Origin: Bradyrhizobium sp. NP1
GTDB taxonomy: Bacteria; Pseudomonadota; Alphaproteobacteria; Rhizobiales; Xanthobacteraceae
DNA: 64,000 nucleotides
Assembly (NCBI RefSeq): GCF_030378205.1
Contig: NZ_CP127385.1
Location: 4,752,001-4,816,000, forward strand
Direction: 5' to 3'
Below are positions 9,741 through 19,160 of this stretch, one piece after another (within the stretch, counting starts at the first letter, position 1; the number at the start of each line of letters is the position of its first letter). Under the pieces are notes generated by a model, which ran no database searches, was not told where the DNA came from, and was given only the letters and a program-made list of their open reading frames with translations. The translations under genes and the position numbers were made by a program.

Positions 9741-9943
9741 CGTTTCCAGCCGCATCCAGCGGCTCATCCGTCTTCGACAGAGCCGTCCAAGGCAGCTTGA
9801 TCGGAGTTGAAAAAATGATGCAAAAGAGGGTTGCGTCGTGGAATCGCGATGACGATGTGCTTCTCGACTGCGGTAGCGCTCGCACAGATGATGCTATCGG
9901 GCTCGACGAGCTGTGAAGGATAGGTATCAAGCCGAGCCGTCGG

Positions 9944-10792
9944 TTATTCTGCCTCCACCTTCGCGACCGCCCGCAACACGGAGAGCGCCGTACCCAATGC
10001 AGCAGCATCGACATTCGTTGAATACGTGGCATAGACCGGAAAAGAGAAGTGGGGCGCGTCCGGGACTAGATGGAGTTTTCCGGATGCCAGATGAGACTCA
10101 ACCGCATGCATTCGGAAGTAACCCGAACCACCCTCCGACAGAACATAATTGAGCGCCAGCGGACCAAGATTGGCCACCAAGCTCGGGGTTGTGTCCGGAA
10201 AACTTACCGCATGATGAAGGGAGAAATCCGGTCCCCATTCGACGTGAACGTATCTGGGATCATTTTCGTGATACGTCTTGAGGTCGGTTGTTACCAGTAC
10301 GAGCTCTTCCTCGATCAGCAAATCTATCTGCAAACCAGGTCGATGCTGAGGCGCGTACATGATCGCGATATCAACGAGTCCGGCTGCTACGTGCGTGATT
10401 AGATCTTGAGGAACGTCGACATGAACGCGAAGCGCTATGTCCGGATGCGAGCGCCGCATCATCCTGACCCAGTCGAGCAGAAGCGGCTGCCACAAGCTGA
10501 CCTCACTTCCAACCGTCAAAACTGCGCGGTGCCCTTCAGGCACGGCGACCTGCTGTTTTGCGCGCTGCCACAGTTGTACGAATGTCGGAGCGTAACGAAG
10601 GAATTGCTCACCCGCCGGAGTGAGACTCGCGCCGGCCTTATTGCGAACGAAAAGCGGTCGTCCGAGCTGCTGCTCAAGGAGGCGCACGCGTGCGCTTACC
10701 GTCGTTTGTGCGACATGCAAACGGTCGGCGGCTTTGATGAAGCTCCCCGTGGAGACGATCTCTATGAAAGTTCTAGCGAGCTCGATGTCCAT
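9944..10792 (-). CDS. LysR-type transcriptional regulator
   Basis: A 282-residue LTTR. The N-terminal winged HTH is clear: FIEIVSTGSFIKAADRLHVA, then QTTVSARVRLLEQQLGRPLF, with the substrate-binding domain from about residue 90 to the end. It is divergent from the cytochrome c gene at 11017. Motif site C lies 33 bp upstream of its ATG in the shared spacer, and a TTGACA/TGCTAT pair (17-base spacing) on its own strand overlaps that site. The position is typical of autoregulation, making this protein a candidate for binding the shared motif; that is inference. Confidence 0.93.
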   Translation of the reverse strand: MDIELARTFIEIVSTGSFIKAADRLHVAQTTVSARVRLLEQQLGRPLFVRNKAGASLTPAGEQFLRYAPTFVQLWQRAKQQVAVPEGHRAVLTVGSEVSLWQPLLLDWVRMMRRSHPDIALRVHVDVPQDLITHVAAGLVDIAIMYAPQHRPGLQIDLLIEEELVLVTTDLKTYHENDPRYVHVEWGPDFSLHHAVSFPDTTPSLVANLGPLALNYVLSEGGSGYFRMHAVESHLASGKLHLVPDAPHFSFPVYATYSTNVDAAALGTALSVLRAVAKVEAE

Positions 10793-10824
10793 GTTTTCAT
10801 AGCATAATCAATGAGGACAAATGT

Positions 10825-10840
10825 CAATGAAATTCGTTTG
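10825..10840 (+). promoter_or_regulatory. Shared motif, site C (lysR / cytochrome c spacer)
   Basis: CAATGAAATTCGTTTG followed by TCTG. It is 176 bp before the cytochrome c start and overlaps the likely -35 region of the divergent lysR gene. Confidence 0.62.
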
Positions 10841-11016
10841 TCTGCTCTGTTGTTCGATGTGACGGTGGCGTTCACCAAACGAGAAAGAGAACCTGGCGCT
10901 AAGGGTCACGCTCAGGGTGACAAGCCTGCTGGTAGTAAAAACTTTTGCCCTTCGTCACCGATACAGCAGCAAACGCAGCAAACGGTTAGCCGAGAGCTCT
11001 GCCCAGGAAGAAGAAA

Positions 11017-11427
11017 TTGAACCAAATCTCCCTGCTAGTTGCGCTAATGGTTATCGCCGTCGACCCGGCTCGCGGACAGGATGTCGACATCCCTGCGGGG
11101 AGCCCTGACGCCGGTGCAATCGTCTTTAAGAAATGCATGGCCTGTCACCAGATCGGCCCCAATGCTCAAAATGGAATTGCACCGGTGCTTAACGGCGTCG
11201 TTGGCCGGCCGGCCGGTCAGTATCCAAACTATAGTTACTCATCAGCGAACAAGAACTCAGGTTTGGTGTGGGACGAGCGGACGTTATCCGCTTATCTCCG
11301 CGCGCCAACTAAAGTCGTACCTGGCACAAAGATGATCTTCTCTGGCCTGAAGAAAGGTCAGGAAATATCAGACGTGATCGCTTACCTGCGGCAATTCGCT
11401 GCAGATGGCCAACAGAATGGCCGATGA
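11017..11427 (+). CDS. Class I c-type cytochrome (cytochrome c2-like)
   Basis: A 136-residue periplasmic electron carrier. Signal peptide in residues 1-20, haem-binding CMACH at 40-44, and the axial Met in PGTKMIF at about residue 105. The GVVGRPAGQYPNYSYSSANK segment is typical of the mitochondrial/c2 subgroup. The start is TTG, supported by AGGA eight bases upstream. It can carry electrons to an aa3-type oxidase such as the one at the left edge. It is preceded by motif site C. Confidence 0.93.
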   Translation: MNQISLLVALMVIAVDPARGQDVDIPAGSPDAGAIVFKKCMACHQIGPNAQNGIAPVLNGVVGRPAGQYPNYSYSSANKNSGLVWDERTLSAYLRAPTKVVPGTKMIFSGLKKGQEISDVIAYLRQFAADGQQNGR

Positions 11428-11494
11428 TTGATACCGGGACGAGCATAGACGGATGCGCCATTCCCCCTGCGAAACATTAACGAAAGACCTTGCC

Positions 11495-12064
11495 ATGGAC
11501 GATCAGCCAGACACCGTTCGTGAAGCCGTCGGCGTCTTTGCGAGCGAGAACGATCTTCAGGCAGCAATCGACGAACTCCTGAGTTCCGGCTTCCACCGGG
11601 CGGAACTGAGTTTACTCGCCAGCGAAGAGGCGGTGAAAGAAAGGTTCGGCAGCGGCTTTGCGAGTGTGCGCGTTGTCGAAGACGATCCCGTTGTTCTGCG
11701 AACAGCATATGTCTCGCCAGAGGCCATTGGGGACGCTCAAGGGGGCATAGTGAGCGGCCTTGTGTATGCAGGAGCAACCGCTGCGGCAGGCACGGTCCTT
11801 ATTTCGGGCGGAGCAATCGTCGCCGCCCTCGTCGCGGCAACATTAGCCGGTGGGGCCGGGGGCGTCGTCGGCGCGCTCCTGGCTAAGTGGCTGGGCGATA
11901 ACCACGCGCGGTATCTGCAGACGCAAGTCGACCATGGAGGCCTGCTGCTATGGGTGCGAACCAGGGACACCAAGGCCGAGGATCGAGCAGTAGACGTCTT
12001 GAAGAGACATTCTTCACGGGATGTTCACGTGCACGCGTTGCCGTGGGAGGCTGTGCGGATTTAG
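11495..12064 (+). CDS. Glycine-zipper membrane protein with stress-type N-domain
   Basis: A 189-residue protein. Residues 1-70 (EAVGVFASENDLQAAIDELL) resemble the general-stress/DUF1269-like fold that senses or binds through its N-terminal ferredoxin-like domain. Residues ~80-130 are two Ala/Gly-rich membrane segments (ALVAATLAGGAGGVVGALLA). The C-terminal domain repeats the ferredoxin-like pattern (GGLLLWVRTRDTKAEDRAVD). This layout is common in rhizobial low-oxygen and stress clusters, without a known activity. It follows the cytochrome c by 67 bases and may be cotranscribed. Confidence 0.75.
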   Translation: MDDQPDTVREAVGVFASENDLQAAIDELLSSGFHRAELSLLASEEAVKERFGSGFASVRVVEDDPVVLRTAYVSPEAIGDAQGGIVSGLVYAGATAAAGTVLISGGAIVAALVAATLAGGAGGVVGALLAKWLGDNHARYLQTQVDHGGLLLWVRTRDTKAEDRAVDVLKRHSSRDVHVHALPWEAVRI

Positions 12065-12485
12065 TTGGAGGTGACGAAAGCGTAGCCCGCCAACGCGTCC
12101 TCGCGCTGTCTGAAGAGAGAGATGCCGCGTCGTCCCGATCCCCGTAGTTTTGATCTTACGCTCGGCCTTGCGCAAGACACACTTGCTGACGGAGCCAAGC
12201 TGCTTGGCCGTGTCAGTGACGAGCGGTGTTGTTAGTGCGGATTGGTAGCGAATTTGTCGCGGTCGGAGCTCGCTGCACTCATCGTCACGCTCCGCTTGTT
12301 GCGGGACTGAACGGCGCGCAGGGCAATCATTCTTGGTGCAAGTTTTATCGGGCTTGAAGTTGCGGCTGCCCTGCGTAGCCGCGGCATCGAGGTTCATGGT
12401 GGCGCCGGATGAGCGACCTTTGGATCACTGAGATTCAGCTTGCCATCCTGGATGGGATTCTTTGGCGGGCGTCTGAGGTCCACAA
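12065..12485. other. Spacer, nothing recognised
   Basis: 421 bases between convergent genes. Frames on either strand lack starts with ribosome sites; no terminator with a clear T-run was found. Confidence 0.45.
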
Positions 12486-13001
12486 TTAATTTTCGTAATC
12501 GATATTCCCAGTGCTGCGATCAATTTTCATGTGTTGGACAAGCGAGTCGTCAACGGTGACAACCTCGGCGGCGATGGTGCCGCCAACCGCATTGATGTTT
12601 CCAATTTTTAGCCGCTTGTTGCCGAGACGATCAAGTTGCGCGGTGAAATAGCCGCGCACGTCATCTACGGATAAAGTCATCGCCGGTACTACGTGCGATC
12701 CGAACAGCGCACTCATGCCTCCGGTGCTGCCACGCATCATATTGGGACCCATAATTCCAGAGGCCATCATGCTTTGGCCACCTTGCATCATACCGCTCAT
12801 CATTGGGCATATCATGGCCCCGCCGCCCTGCGTCGTGCCCCGACCTATCATGCCTTGATTGGTGTCGCCTTGCATCATGCCGGGGCCCATCATACCCTGA
12901 CCGGTGCCGCCCATCGTTCCCTGCGCAATAGCCGAGCCAGCGGATGCGATCCCAATGCCGAGCACCAGAGATACAGAAATAATTGTGCTTCTAGTGCTCA
13001 T
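12486..13001 (-). CDS. Methionine-rich exported protein
   Basis: A 171-residue protein with a Sec signal (residues 1-26, SAGSAIAQ end). Next comes a Met/Gly-rich section (about 27-95) with repeats such as GQGMMGPGMMQG, GMIGRG and MMSGMMQGGQSMM. A compact C-terminal domain follows: LSVDDVRGYFTAQLDRLGNK, ending GNIDYEN. Met clusters of this type bind Cu(I) in periplasmic copper-handling proteins, so copper binding is inferred. AGGAG eight bases before the ATG at 13001 fixes the start; a GTG lies three codons upstream. It follows the formate dehydrogenase gamma gene by 130 bases and could be the last gene of that operon. Confidence 0.78.
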   Translation of the reverse strand: MSTRSTIISVSLVLGIGIASAGSAIAQGTMGGTGQGMMGPGMMQGDTNQGMIGRGTTQGGGAMICPMMSGMMQGGQSMMASGIMGPNMMRGSTGGMSALFGSHVVPAMTLSVDDVRGYFTAQLDRLGNKRLKIGNINAVGGTIAAEVVTVDDSLVQHMKIDRSTGNIDYEN

Positions 13002-13131
13002 GGGCGTCACTCCTATCTCCGGTTAGATTGGGCCAACGCCGAACTCGACAAGCATTAGCCGGCTAGTCTAGTAACTCTATTCTGCACATACTTCCCACAA
13101 GTCGGCTCAGCGGAATTTCTCGAATGTTCAA

Positions 13132-14145
13132 TCATTCCGCAGGAGTGGAGACCGGCTGTCGCTGCGTCTCGTTCGGCCCGGTCCGCGCCTTTTCCTCCTC
13201 GAGCCATAGATTATGGTGTTCCTTGGCCCAATTGAGATCAACGGTGCCGGTCCCCATGGCTTCCAACGCACCTTCCATGCCTACGGTACCAATGTAGATG
13301 TGCCCGATCATGGCGGCGACGAACAGCATGGCGACAATAGCATGCGCGATCTGAGCGACCTGCATGCTGGCGATGTCCGTGCCATAGAAGGGGAACATCA
13401 GCACATAGCCACTGGCCGCTACAGCAGTGCCGCCGAGAACGACGATCCAGTAAATCATCTTCTGCCCGGCGTTGAACCGGTAGGCCGGCGGGTGATCATG
13501 ACCGACAATGCCGCCGCCGCGCTTCAACCATTCCACATCGACCCGATTCGGGATGTTTCCCGCGATCCACATCAGAAAAATCAAGAACACACCGATCGTG
13601 AACGGGAAACTCAGATAGTTGTGGCCGTATTTCGCCCATTGCGACCACGCCGTAAATGATTCGGGGCCGATGAGGGGCAACAGTAGAGGCTTGCCGAAGG
13701 TTACGTTGAGCCCCGACAGGGCGAGAATGATGAAACAGGTTGCCGTCATCCAATGCACGAACCGCTCGAAGCCGTTGAACCGCACGAGGGTGCGCCCTGA
13801 CCGTCCACTCTCGATTTTCACCATGCCGCGCCAGAGATAGAAGACGATCAGTACGGCCAGAATACCGATGATGACAAGGCCACCGATCCAACGGAGCGTC
13901 ACCTCGTGGAAATGTCGCCAATCACGGCCGGCGGGCTGCTCGATCGTGCAGGCCTTCTGATCGGGCACCGTGCAGCGACCTGATATCCGATTCAGTTCCT
14001 GGAAGAGTTGACCTTCCTTGACAGCGCTCGCCTGAGGGTTGACGGAGGTCGGCTGCTGGGCACTCGTAGGCTGCCCTCCAAACACCATCAGGAGGAATGC
14101 CAGCGCTCCGGCGATGACGCGGAACTTGATGGCTACACTCATCAT
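13132..14145 (-). CDS. fdhC: Formate dehydrogenase subunit gamma (cytochrome b556)
   Basis: A 337-residue membrane subunit carrying two b haems and passing electrons from the periplasmic alpha-beta dimer to quinone. Signal peptide (KFRVIAGALAFLLMVFGG) and a periplasmic section come first. TM helices follow: WIGGLVIIGILAVLIVFYLW, GFERFVHWMTATCFIILALS (haem His) and GHNYLSFPFTIGVFLIFLMW, ending with HAIVAMLFVAAMIGHIYIG. AGGAGG seven bases before 14145 sets the start; the frame stays open to 14250. Last catalytic gene of the fdhABC order. Confidence 0.92.
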   Translation of the reverse strand: MMSVAIKFRVIAGALAFLLMVFGGQPTSAQQPTSVNPQASAVKEGQLFQELNRISGRCTVPDQKACTIEQPAGRDWRHFHEVTLRWIGGLVIIGILAVLIVFYLWRGMVKIESGRSGRTLVRFNGFERFVHWMTATCFIILALSGLNVTFGKPLLLPLIGPESFTAWSQWAKYGHNYLSFPFTIGVFLIFLMWIAGNIPNRVDVEWLKRGGGIVGHDHPPAYRFNAGQKMIYWIVVLGGTAVAASGYVLMFPFYGTDIASMQVAQIAHAIVAMLFVAAMIGHIYIGTVGMEGALEAMGTGTVDLNWAKEHHNLWLEEEKARTGPNETQRQPVSTPAE

Positions 14146-14207
14146 GTCACATCCTCCTGTGATGGGCTCGCTTGGAACGTAGGCGAGCCTTGACCGCCGC
14201 GCTTGGA

Positions 14208-14804
14208 TCAAGATGCGATGGTCTCTTGATACGCGGTCTTCCAGCCCCACGCTCCAGAGCCGTAACCGCGTTTCATCACGCGTTCCTTGTAAATCTGCGC
14301 TATGATTTCGCCGTCACCGGCGAGCAGCGATTTGGTGGAGCACATCTCTGCGCATAGTGGAAGCTTGCCTTCGGCCAGCCGGTTGGCGCCGTATTTCGCA
14401 TACTCTTCCTTCGAGCCGTCAGCTTCAGGACCGCCGGCGCAGTAGGTGCACTTATCCATCTTTCCGCGCGAGCCGAAGTTTCCGACGCGGGGATACTGCG
14501 GCGCGCCAAACGGGCAGGCGTAGAAGCAATAGCCACAGCCGATGCAGAGATCCTTGGAGTGCAGCACGACGCCATCGGCAGTGGTGACGAAACAGTTTAC
14601 CGGGCACACCGCCTGGCACGGCGCATCCGTGCAATGCATGCAGGCCATCGAGACCGATCTCTCGCCCGGCTTGCCGTCATTAATGGTTACGACGCGCCGG
14701 CGGTTGATTCCCCACGGGACGTCGTGCTCGTTCTTGCAGGCGGTAACGCAAGCGTTGCACTCGATACAACGGTCGGCGTCGCAGAGGAATTTCATACGAA
14801 CCAT
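14208..14804 (-). CDS. fdh3B: Formate dehydrogenase FDH3-type beta subunit, four [4Fe-4S] clusters
   Basis: A 198-residue ferredoxin-type electron-transfer subunit. Cysteine groups: CIECNACVTACKNEHD, CMHCTDAPCQAVCPVNC, CIGCGYCFYACPFGAPQYP and CTYC with LCAEMC, giving four cubanes in series from alpha to gamma. There is no signal peptide, so it should be exported by the Tat pathway bound to the alpha subunit. It starts 12 bases after fdhA ends; GGGAGG is eight bases upstream. Confidence 0.95.
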   Translation of the reverse strand: MVRMKFLCDADRCIECNACVTACKNEHDVPWGINRRRVVTINDGKPGERSVSMACMHCTDAPCQAVCPVNCFVTTADGVVLHSKDLCIGCGYCFYACPFGAPQYPRVGNFGSRGKMDKCTYCAGGPEADGSKEEYAKYGANRLAEGKLPLCAEMCSTKSLLAGDGEIIAQIYKERVMKRGYGSGAWGWKTAYQETIAS

Positions 14805-14816
14805 GGTGTCGCCTCC

Positions 14817-17735
14817 CTATGCCGCACTGATCTGACACAAACTGACCTTGGGCTCCTGCATGCCGGTTGCCGGGTCGTAGCCGTAGGTCATGATCGTGTT
14901 GGCACTTTCGCCGAGTACGATCGGATCGGAGCCTTGCGGATATCTGGACCGCAGATCCTCGCCGGCGTACCAACCGCCAAAATGGAAGGGCATCCAGGTC
15001 ACGCCTTTGCCGACACGTTCCGTCACCAGCGCTTTCATCTTCGCCTTGGCGCTGTTCTCAGCTCCTGTGACCCAGACCCAACCGCCATCCTTGATTCCCC
15101 GCTCGGCCGCGTCCGCTGGACTGATCTCGATGAACATGTCCTGCTGCAGCTCGGCGAGCCACCTGTTGGAGCGGGTTTCCTCGCCGCCGCCTTCGTATTC
15201 CACAAGGCGACCCGACGAAACGATCAGCGGGAACGCCTTGGCAATGCCTCTGTCGACGGCACTCTTCTGTACCGAGAAGCCGATATTCGGCAGTCTGAAC
15301 TGCTTCGCGTCGGGCAACGTCGGATATTGTGCGATCAGATCGACGCGCGGCGAATAAATCGGCTCGCGGTGCACCGGAACTGGATCGGGTAAATTCCAGG
15401 CGACCGTCCGCGCCTTGCCGTTGCCGTAGGGCGAACAACCGTGCTTGATCGCGACGCGCTGGATGCCGCCGGAAAGATCCGTCGACCATGACACCGTGTC
15501 GATATTACCGGGGTTGCCGGCGACTTTTTCAATGGTCGCCAGTTCTGCGGCCGTAAGATCCTTGTCCCAGCCCAGTTTCTTGAAAACACCCATCGTGAAT
15601 TCAGGATAGCCGTCCTTAATGTCCGAACCCGGCAGATATGAACCTTCGGCCAGCAGCGTCTGGCCGTTGCGCTCCACTCCAAAGCGCGCGCGGAATCCAT
15701 TTCCGCCGTCCATGACAGCAGCGTCGCTGTTGTAGAGGATGGGGGAGCCGGGATGCCTGAGCTCCGGCGTGCCCCAACATGGCCACGGCAGACCGTAGAA
15801 GTCGCCGCCAACCTCCGGATCGTCCTTGGGCGCGCGCAACGTCACCAGATCGAATTTATGCTGGTTCCTCATGTGGGCTTTCAACCGCTCCGGCGACTGG
15901 CCGGTGTAGCCCGTGCTCCAGCTTCCCCGATTCATTTCGCGCAGGACGTCCTCGGGGACCGGACGATCGCCTTCAACCTTGATGTTCTTGAACATTTGGT
16001 CGGCGAAGCCGAGCTTCTTCGCTATTAAGTACAGAACCTGATAATCGTCCTTGGACTCGAAGCTTGGTTTAACGATTGGCTCACCCCACTGCAGTGAGCG
16101 ATTGGACGCAACCCGCGAACCGGAGGTTTCGAACTGGGTGCAAATCGGCAGCAGGTACATGTTGTCCTTGCGCCCGGCCTTCACGGCGAGTGAAGCCCAG
16201 GTTGTGGGATGCGGATCGGCGACAACCAGCAAATCAAGCTGCGGCAGCGCTTTCATGGATTCTGGGATACGCGTGATGCTGTTGCTCGCGTGTCCTTGCA
16301 CGAACATGCCTCGTACGTTGTCCTTCTGATCGACCTGGTCTCTTGGCAAAAGAACGGCATCGAACCAGCGCGTTAGGGGAATGCCCGCAGTTTCCATCAT
16401 TTTTTTGGAATCGAAGCGGGAGACAAGATAATCGTAATCGACCTCCCAGACACGACCCCAATGCTTCCACGCACCTTCGCTTAGGCCGTAGTAAAAGGGC
16501 GTCGTGACGGTATCGACACCAATGTCAGTCGCGCCCTGCACATTGTCGTGCCCGCGGATGATGTTGGCACCTGTCCCCGGCTTGCCGACGTTACCCGTCG
16601 CCAACAATAACATACAGCTGGCGCGAACGTTCGCGGTGCCGACCGTATGATGGGTCTGGCCCATAGACCAAAGCAGGGTAGACGGCTTCTCGGTCGCGAA
16701 CAATTTGGCGACGCGCTCGAGCTGTGCGCCGGGAACCCCACTGACGCGCTCGACCTCTTCCGGATTCCATTTGTCGATTTCTTTGCGAGCCTCTTCGAAA
16801 CCATGGACACGCTGCTTGATGAACTCCTTGTCCTCCCAGCCGTTCTCGAAGATGTGCCACATCATCCCCATCAGCACGGGAATGTCAGTGCCGGGACGGA
16901 TGCGGACATACTCGTTCGCATGAGCGGCGGTGCGCGTCATCCGCGGATCGATGACGATGAAGTTCGCCCTGTTGAGCTCCTTTCCTTCAAGCATGTGCTG
17001 CAGCGAGACCGGGTGTGCCTCCGCCGGATTGCAGCCCATGAACACCATGGTCTTGGAGTTGCGAACGTCATTGAAGCTGTTGGTCATCGCCCCATAGCCC
17101 CAGGTGTTGGCTACGCCAGTGACGGTGGTCGAATGACAGATACGCGCTTGATGGTCGTTGTTGTTGGTGCCCCAGAAAGCCGCAATCTTTCGGAAGAGAT
17201 AAGCGCCTTCGTTGGAGAATTTCGCCGACCCCATCCAGTAGAATGATTCCGGCCCAGATTTCTGGCGGATCTCCAGCATCTTGTTGCCGATCTCATCAAT
17301 GGCCTGATCCCATTTCACACGGGTCCACTGGCCGCCGACCAACTTCATCGGATATTTTAGCCGGCGCTCGCTGTGCACCAGTTCGCGGACCGAAGCGCCC
17401 TTGGCGCAATGCGAGCCCCTATTGATCGGGCTATCCCAACTCGGCTCCTGGCCGATCCATACGCCGTTGGATACTTCCGCAGTAACCGTGCAGCCAACGG
17501 CGCAGTGCGTACAGATGTTCTTGTGGATGGTGACCGCAGCGCCCGGTGCGGCCGGCGGGCCGGCCTTCGCTTTGCGCACACTCGTGAGCGGCAAGCTTCC
17601 GAGGGCGGCAAGGCCGCTTGCGGCAAGCCCCGAGCGGCGCAAGAAGGCACGACGATCGAGATGCTTGCTTGATTCACCGGCAAAGGCGGCGAGCGAGCCA
17701 CGGTGCTTTTCGCGTTCGGTCCTCTTGATCAGCAC
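14817..17735 (-). CDS. fdhA: Formate dehydrogenase subunit alpha (Mo/W-bisPGD)
   Basis: A 972-residue catalytic subunit oxidising formate to CO2 in the periplasm. Tat signal at residues 28-58 (DRRAFLRRSGLAASGLAAL). [4Fe-4S] site CTHCAVGC with Cys75, 78, 82 and Cys110. ARICHSTTV places the Mo/W ligand at Cys200, so this is a cysteine and not a selenocysteine enzyme. Molybdopterin-dinucleotide domains follow to the end. The start is GTG with GGGAGG five bases upstream. Operon order is torD, Tat peptide, fdhA, fdhB, fdhC. Confidence 0.96.
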   Translation of the reverse strand: MLIKRTEREKHRGSLAAFAGESSKHLDRRAFLRRSGLAASGLAALGSLPLTSVRKAKAGPPAAPGAAVTIHKNICTHCAVGCTVTAEVSNGVWIGQEPSWDSPINRGSHCAKGASVRELVHSERRLKYPMKLVGGQWTRVKWDQAIDEIGNKMLEIRQKSGPESFYWMGSAKFSNEGAYLFRKIAAFWGTNNNDHQARICHSTTVTGVANTWGYGAMTNSFNDVRNSKTMVFMGCNPAEAHPVSLQHMLEGKELNRANFIVIDPRMTRTAAHANEYVRIRPGTDIPVLMGMMWHIFENGWEDKEFIKQRVHGFEEARKEIDKWNPEEVERVSGVPGAQLERVAKLFATEKPSTLLWSMGQTHHTVGTANVRASCMLLLATGNVGKPGTGANIIRGHDNVQGATDIGVDTVTTPFYYGLSEGAWKHWGRVWEVDYDYLVSRFDSKKMMETAGIPLTRWFDAVLLPRDQVDQKDNVRGMFVQGHASNSITRIPESMKALPQLDLLVVADPHPTTWASLAVKAGRKDNMYLLPICTQFETSGSRVASNRSLQWGEPIVKPSFESKDDYQVLYLIAKKLGFADQMFKNIKVEGDRPVPEDVLREMNRGSWSTGYTGQSPERLKAHMRNQHKFDLVTLRAPKDDPEVGGDFYGLPWPCWGTPELRHPGSPILYNSDAAVMDGGNGFRARFGVERNGQTLLAEGSYLPGSDIKDGYPEFTMGVFKKLGWDKDLTAAELATIEKVAGNPGNIDTVSWSTDLSGGIQRVAIKHGCSPYGNGKARTVAWNLPDPVPVHREPIYSPRVDLIAQYPTLPDAKQFRLPNIGFSVQKSAVDRGIAKAFPLIVSSGRLVEYEGGGEETRSNRWLAELQQDMFIEISPADAAERGIKDGGWVWVTGAENSAKAKMKALVTERVGKGVTWMPFHFGGWYAGEDLRSRYPQGSDPIVLGESANTIMTYGYDPATGMQEPKVSLCQISAA

Positions 17736-17746
17736 TGTCGCCTCCC

Positions 17747-17947
17747 TTAACTCGGATAGCGGTTGACGCGGTAATAGGCCTTCACGTGGTCGCTTTCTTT
17801 GTAGCGAGACTTGCGTTTTTCATCGTTGCTCTCGCTGTCCGCTTTCGCCTCCAGAGCAAGGGGCGACGCGGCGGCGACCGCGATTCCCGCGCCAAGCGCA
17901 TGAAGGAATCGGCGACGTCCGAGTAAGGTCTTGTCGAATGCTCGCAT
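17747..17947 (-). CDS. Formate dehydrogenase region Tat-target peptide
   Basis: A 66-residue protein: a Tat signal (LGRRRFLHALGAGIAVAA) followed by a short charged tail (KYRV-like end: HVKAYYRVNRYPS). It belongs to the small family seen immediately upstream of fdhA in many proteobacteria, of unknown role. GGAGG eight bases before 17947 favours this start; a GTG at 17980 overlapping the torD stop is less likely. Only 11 bases separate it from fdhA. Confidence 0.85.
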   Translation of the reverse strand: MRAFDKTLLGRRRFLHALGAGIAVAAASPLALEAKADSESNDEKRKSRYKESDHVKAYYRVNRYPS

Positions 17948-17976
17948 CACCACGTCCTCCTTCTTTGCACTTCCGC

Positions 17977-18789
17977 TCACGCGGGCAACGTGAATGCTTC
18001 CGTCTCGGTCTGCAGGAAGAGCCGACCGAGCGCCCCTACATGACGATAAAACTCAGCCGCCTCGGCCCGTTCCAGATCAACGAAGAAACGACCGATCCAG
18101 GAGGCAAGATGTTTCTCGAAGAACAGTTGCTGGATTCTATCGGTTACCGGGAACTGACCACTGACGATCCCGGCCATGATCTCGCAAAGCGTGGCGGCGT
18201 GGTCCTCCGGCTCCGCTTGTCCTTCGACACGTTCGATGCCGTGCGCGCCAAGATCCTCGCGCAATCGAGCCAACGGCCGTTCGTTAAGAAAACCGGTGAG
18301 ATAGTAGGATCCATAGGGAAGCAGTTCGCCGCGCCCAACTCCGATGAAAAGGGTGAAGTACTCGCGTGCGATCCGCTCTGCGTTCGCGCTGCCGGCTGCC
18401 TGCGCAAGAGCCACATGCGCGAGGCCAAGCGAGGTCGTATCACCACGGAGCTTGGCAATCCGACCGAGCGTCGCTGCATCCGGTGTCCGGCTCAACAACA
18501 TTGCGAGGAGAGAATATTCTTGAGCGCGGCTCGCATCGACGTCGTCAATCTCGACGGGTTGCTCGCGACGGTGCTCCGGCCACAGGATCTCGCTTTCGAG
18601 ATCCATCACGGCTTCAACCGACAACGCACGCTTCGGAACATGAGACAAACTCGACACGCGAAGCTGAGGTGCTGCAGTCAGATCTGTAAGTCCTGGAACT
18701 CCGCCAATTGCGCGAACAGGACCCCGAGATTTCCGGCCGCTTATTTCATTATCCGCTTTTGCTGCGCCCTTGTGGATATTCACGGCCAT
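17977..18789 (-). CDS. TorD/DmsD-family molybdoenzyme chaperone
   Basis: A 270-residue cytoplasmic chaperone expected to bind the FdhA Tat signal and hold the apo-enzyme until its cofactor is inserted. The conserved core EYFTLFIGVGRGELLPYGSY lies near residues 143-162, followed by TGFLNERPLARLREDLGAHG. The first ~75 residues are a poorly conserved extension, and a downstream start is possible. First gene of the fdh operon. Motif site F is 128 bp upstream. Confidence 0.88.
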   Translation of the reverse strand: MAVNIHKGAAKADNEISGRKSRGPVRAIGGVPGLTDLTAAPQLRVSSLSHVPKRALSVEAVMDLESEILWPEHRREQPVEIDDVDASRAQEYSLLAMLLSRTPDAATLGRIAKLRGDTTSLGLAHVALAQAAGSANAERIAREYFTLFIGVGRGELLPYGSYYLTGFLNERPLARLREDLGAHGIERVEGQAEPEDHAATLCEIMAGIVSGQFPVTDRIQQLFFEKHLASWIGRFFVDLERAEAAEFYRHVGALGRLFLQTETEAFTLPA

Positions 18790-19160
18790 CCCGTTAGCCT
18801 CTCACCAAATGCGCAGGTCCTGCGCTCGTTCGCTGTCGCCTGTGCAGAGTTGCTCGCGTGATGGGCATGCGTAGCAACTCAACGCGTGCGAAGCTCTCAC
18901 CAAAGGGATGCATGAGACAATTGAATTATATTGGGAATTGACTGCAGTTTCCTTGTTAGACGCAGGATGCAGACCGAAATCGAATGCCGAGGATGCGATA
19001 CGAAGCATGTCGCCGCCGGCGCGCACTGCCTCAGCCGCGGGGGTGGAGCGAAGGTTGTCGAGTGCGCTGAAAATGCTTGTGAAGTCGTCGATCTCGACCC
19101 GTTGAGACCCTCAGATGGGCGGCTTGCCGCACTGGCCTGGTCGGCTATTTCCGCTCGTTT
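18790..19160. other. Spacer upstream of the fdh operon
   Basis: 371 bases with motif site F at 18918-18933. A Cys-rich frame on the plus strand (18967-19164) has no ribosome site and is not called. Confidence 0.5.
18918..18933 (-). promoter_or_regulatory. Shared motif, site F (upstream of fdh operon)
   Basis: Minus-strand core CAATATAATTCAATTG followed by TCTCA. Two positions of the CGTTTG half differ, but the A/T centre, the TC end and a TGCAG 18 bases before the CAATTG end are kept. Confidence 0.5.
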
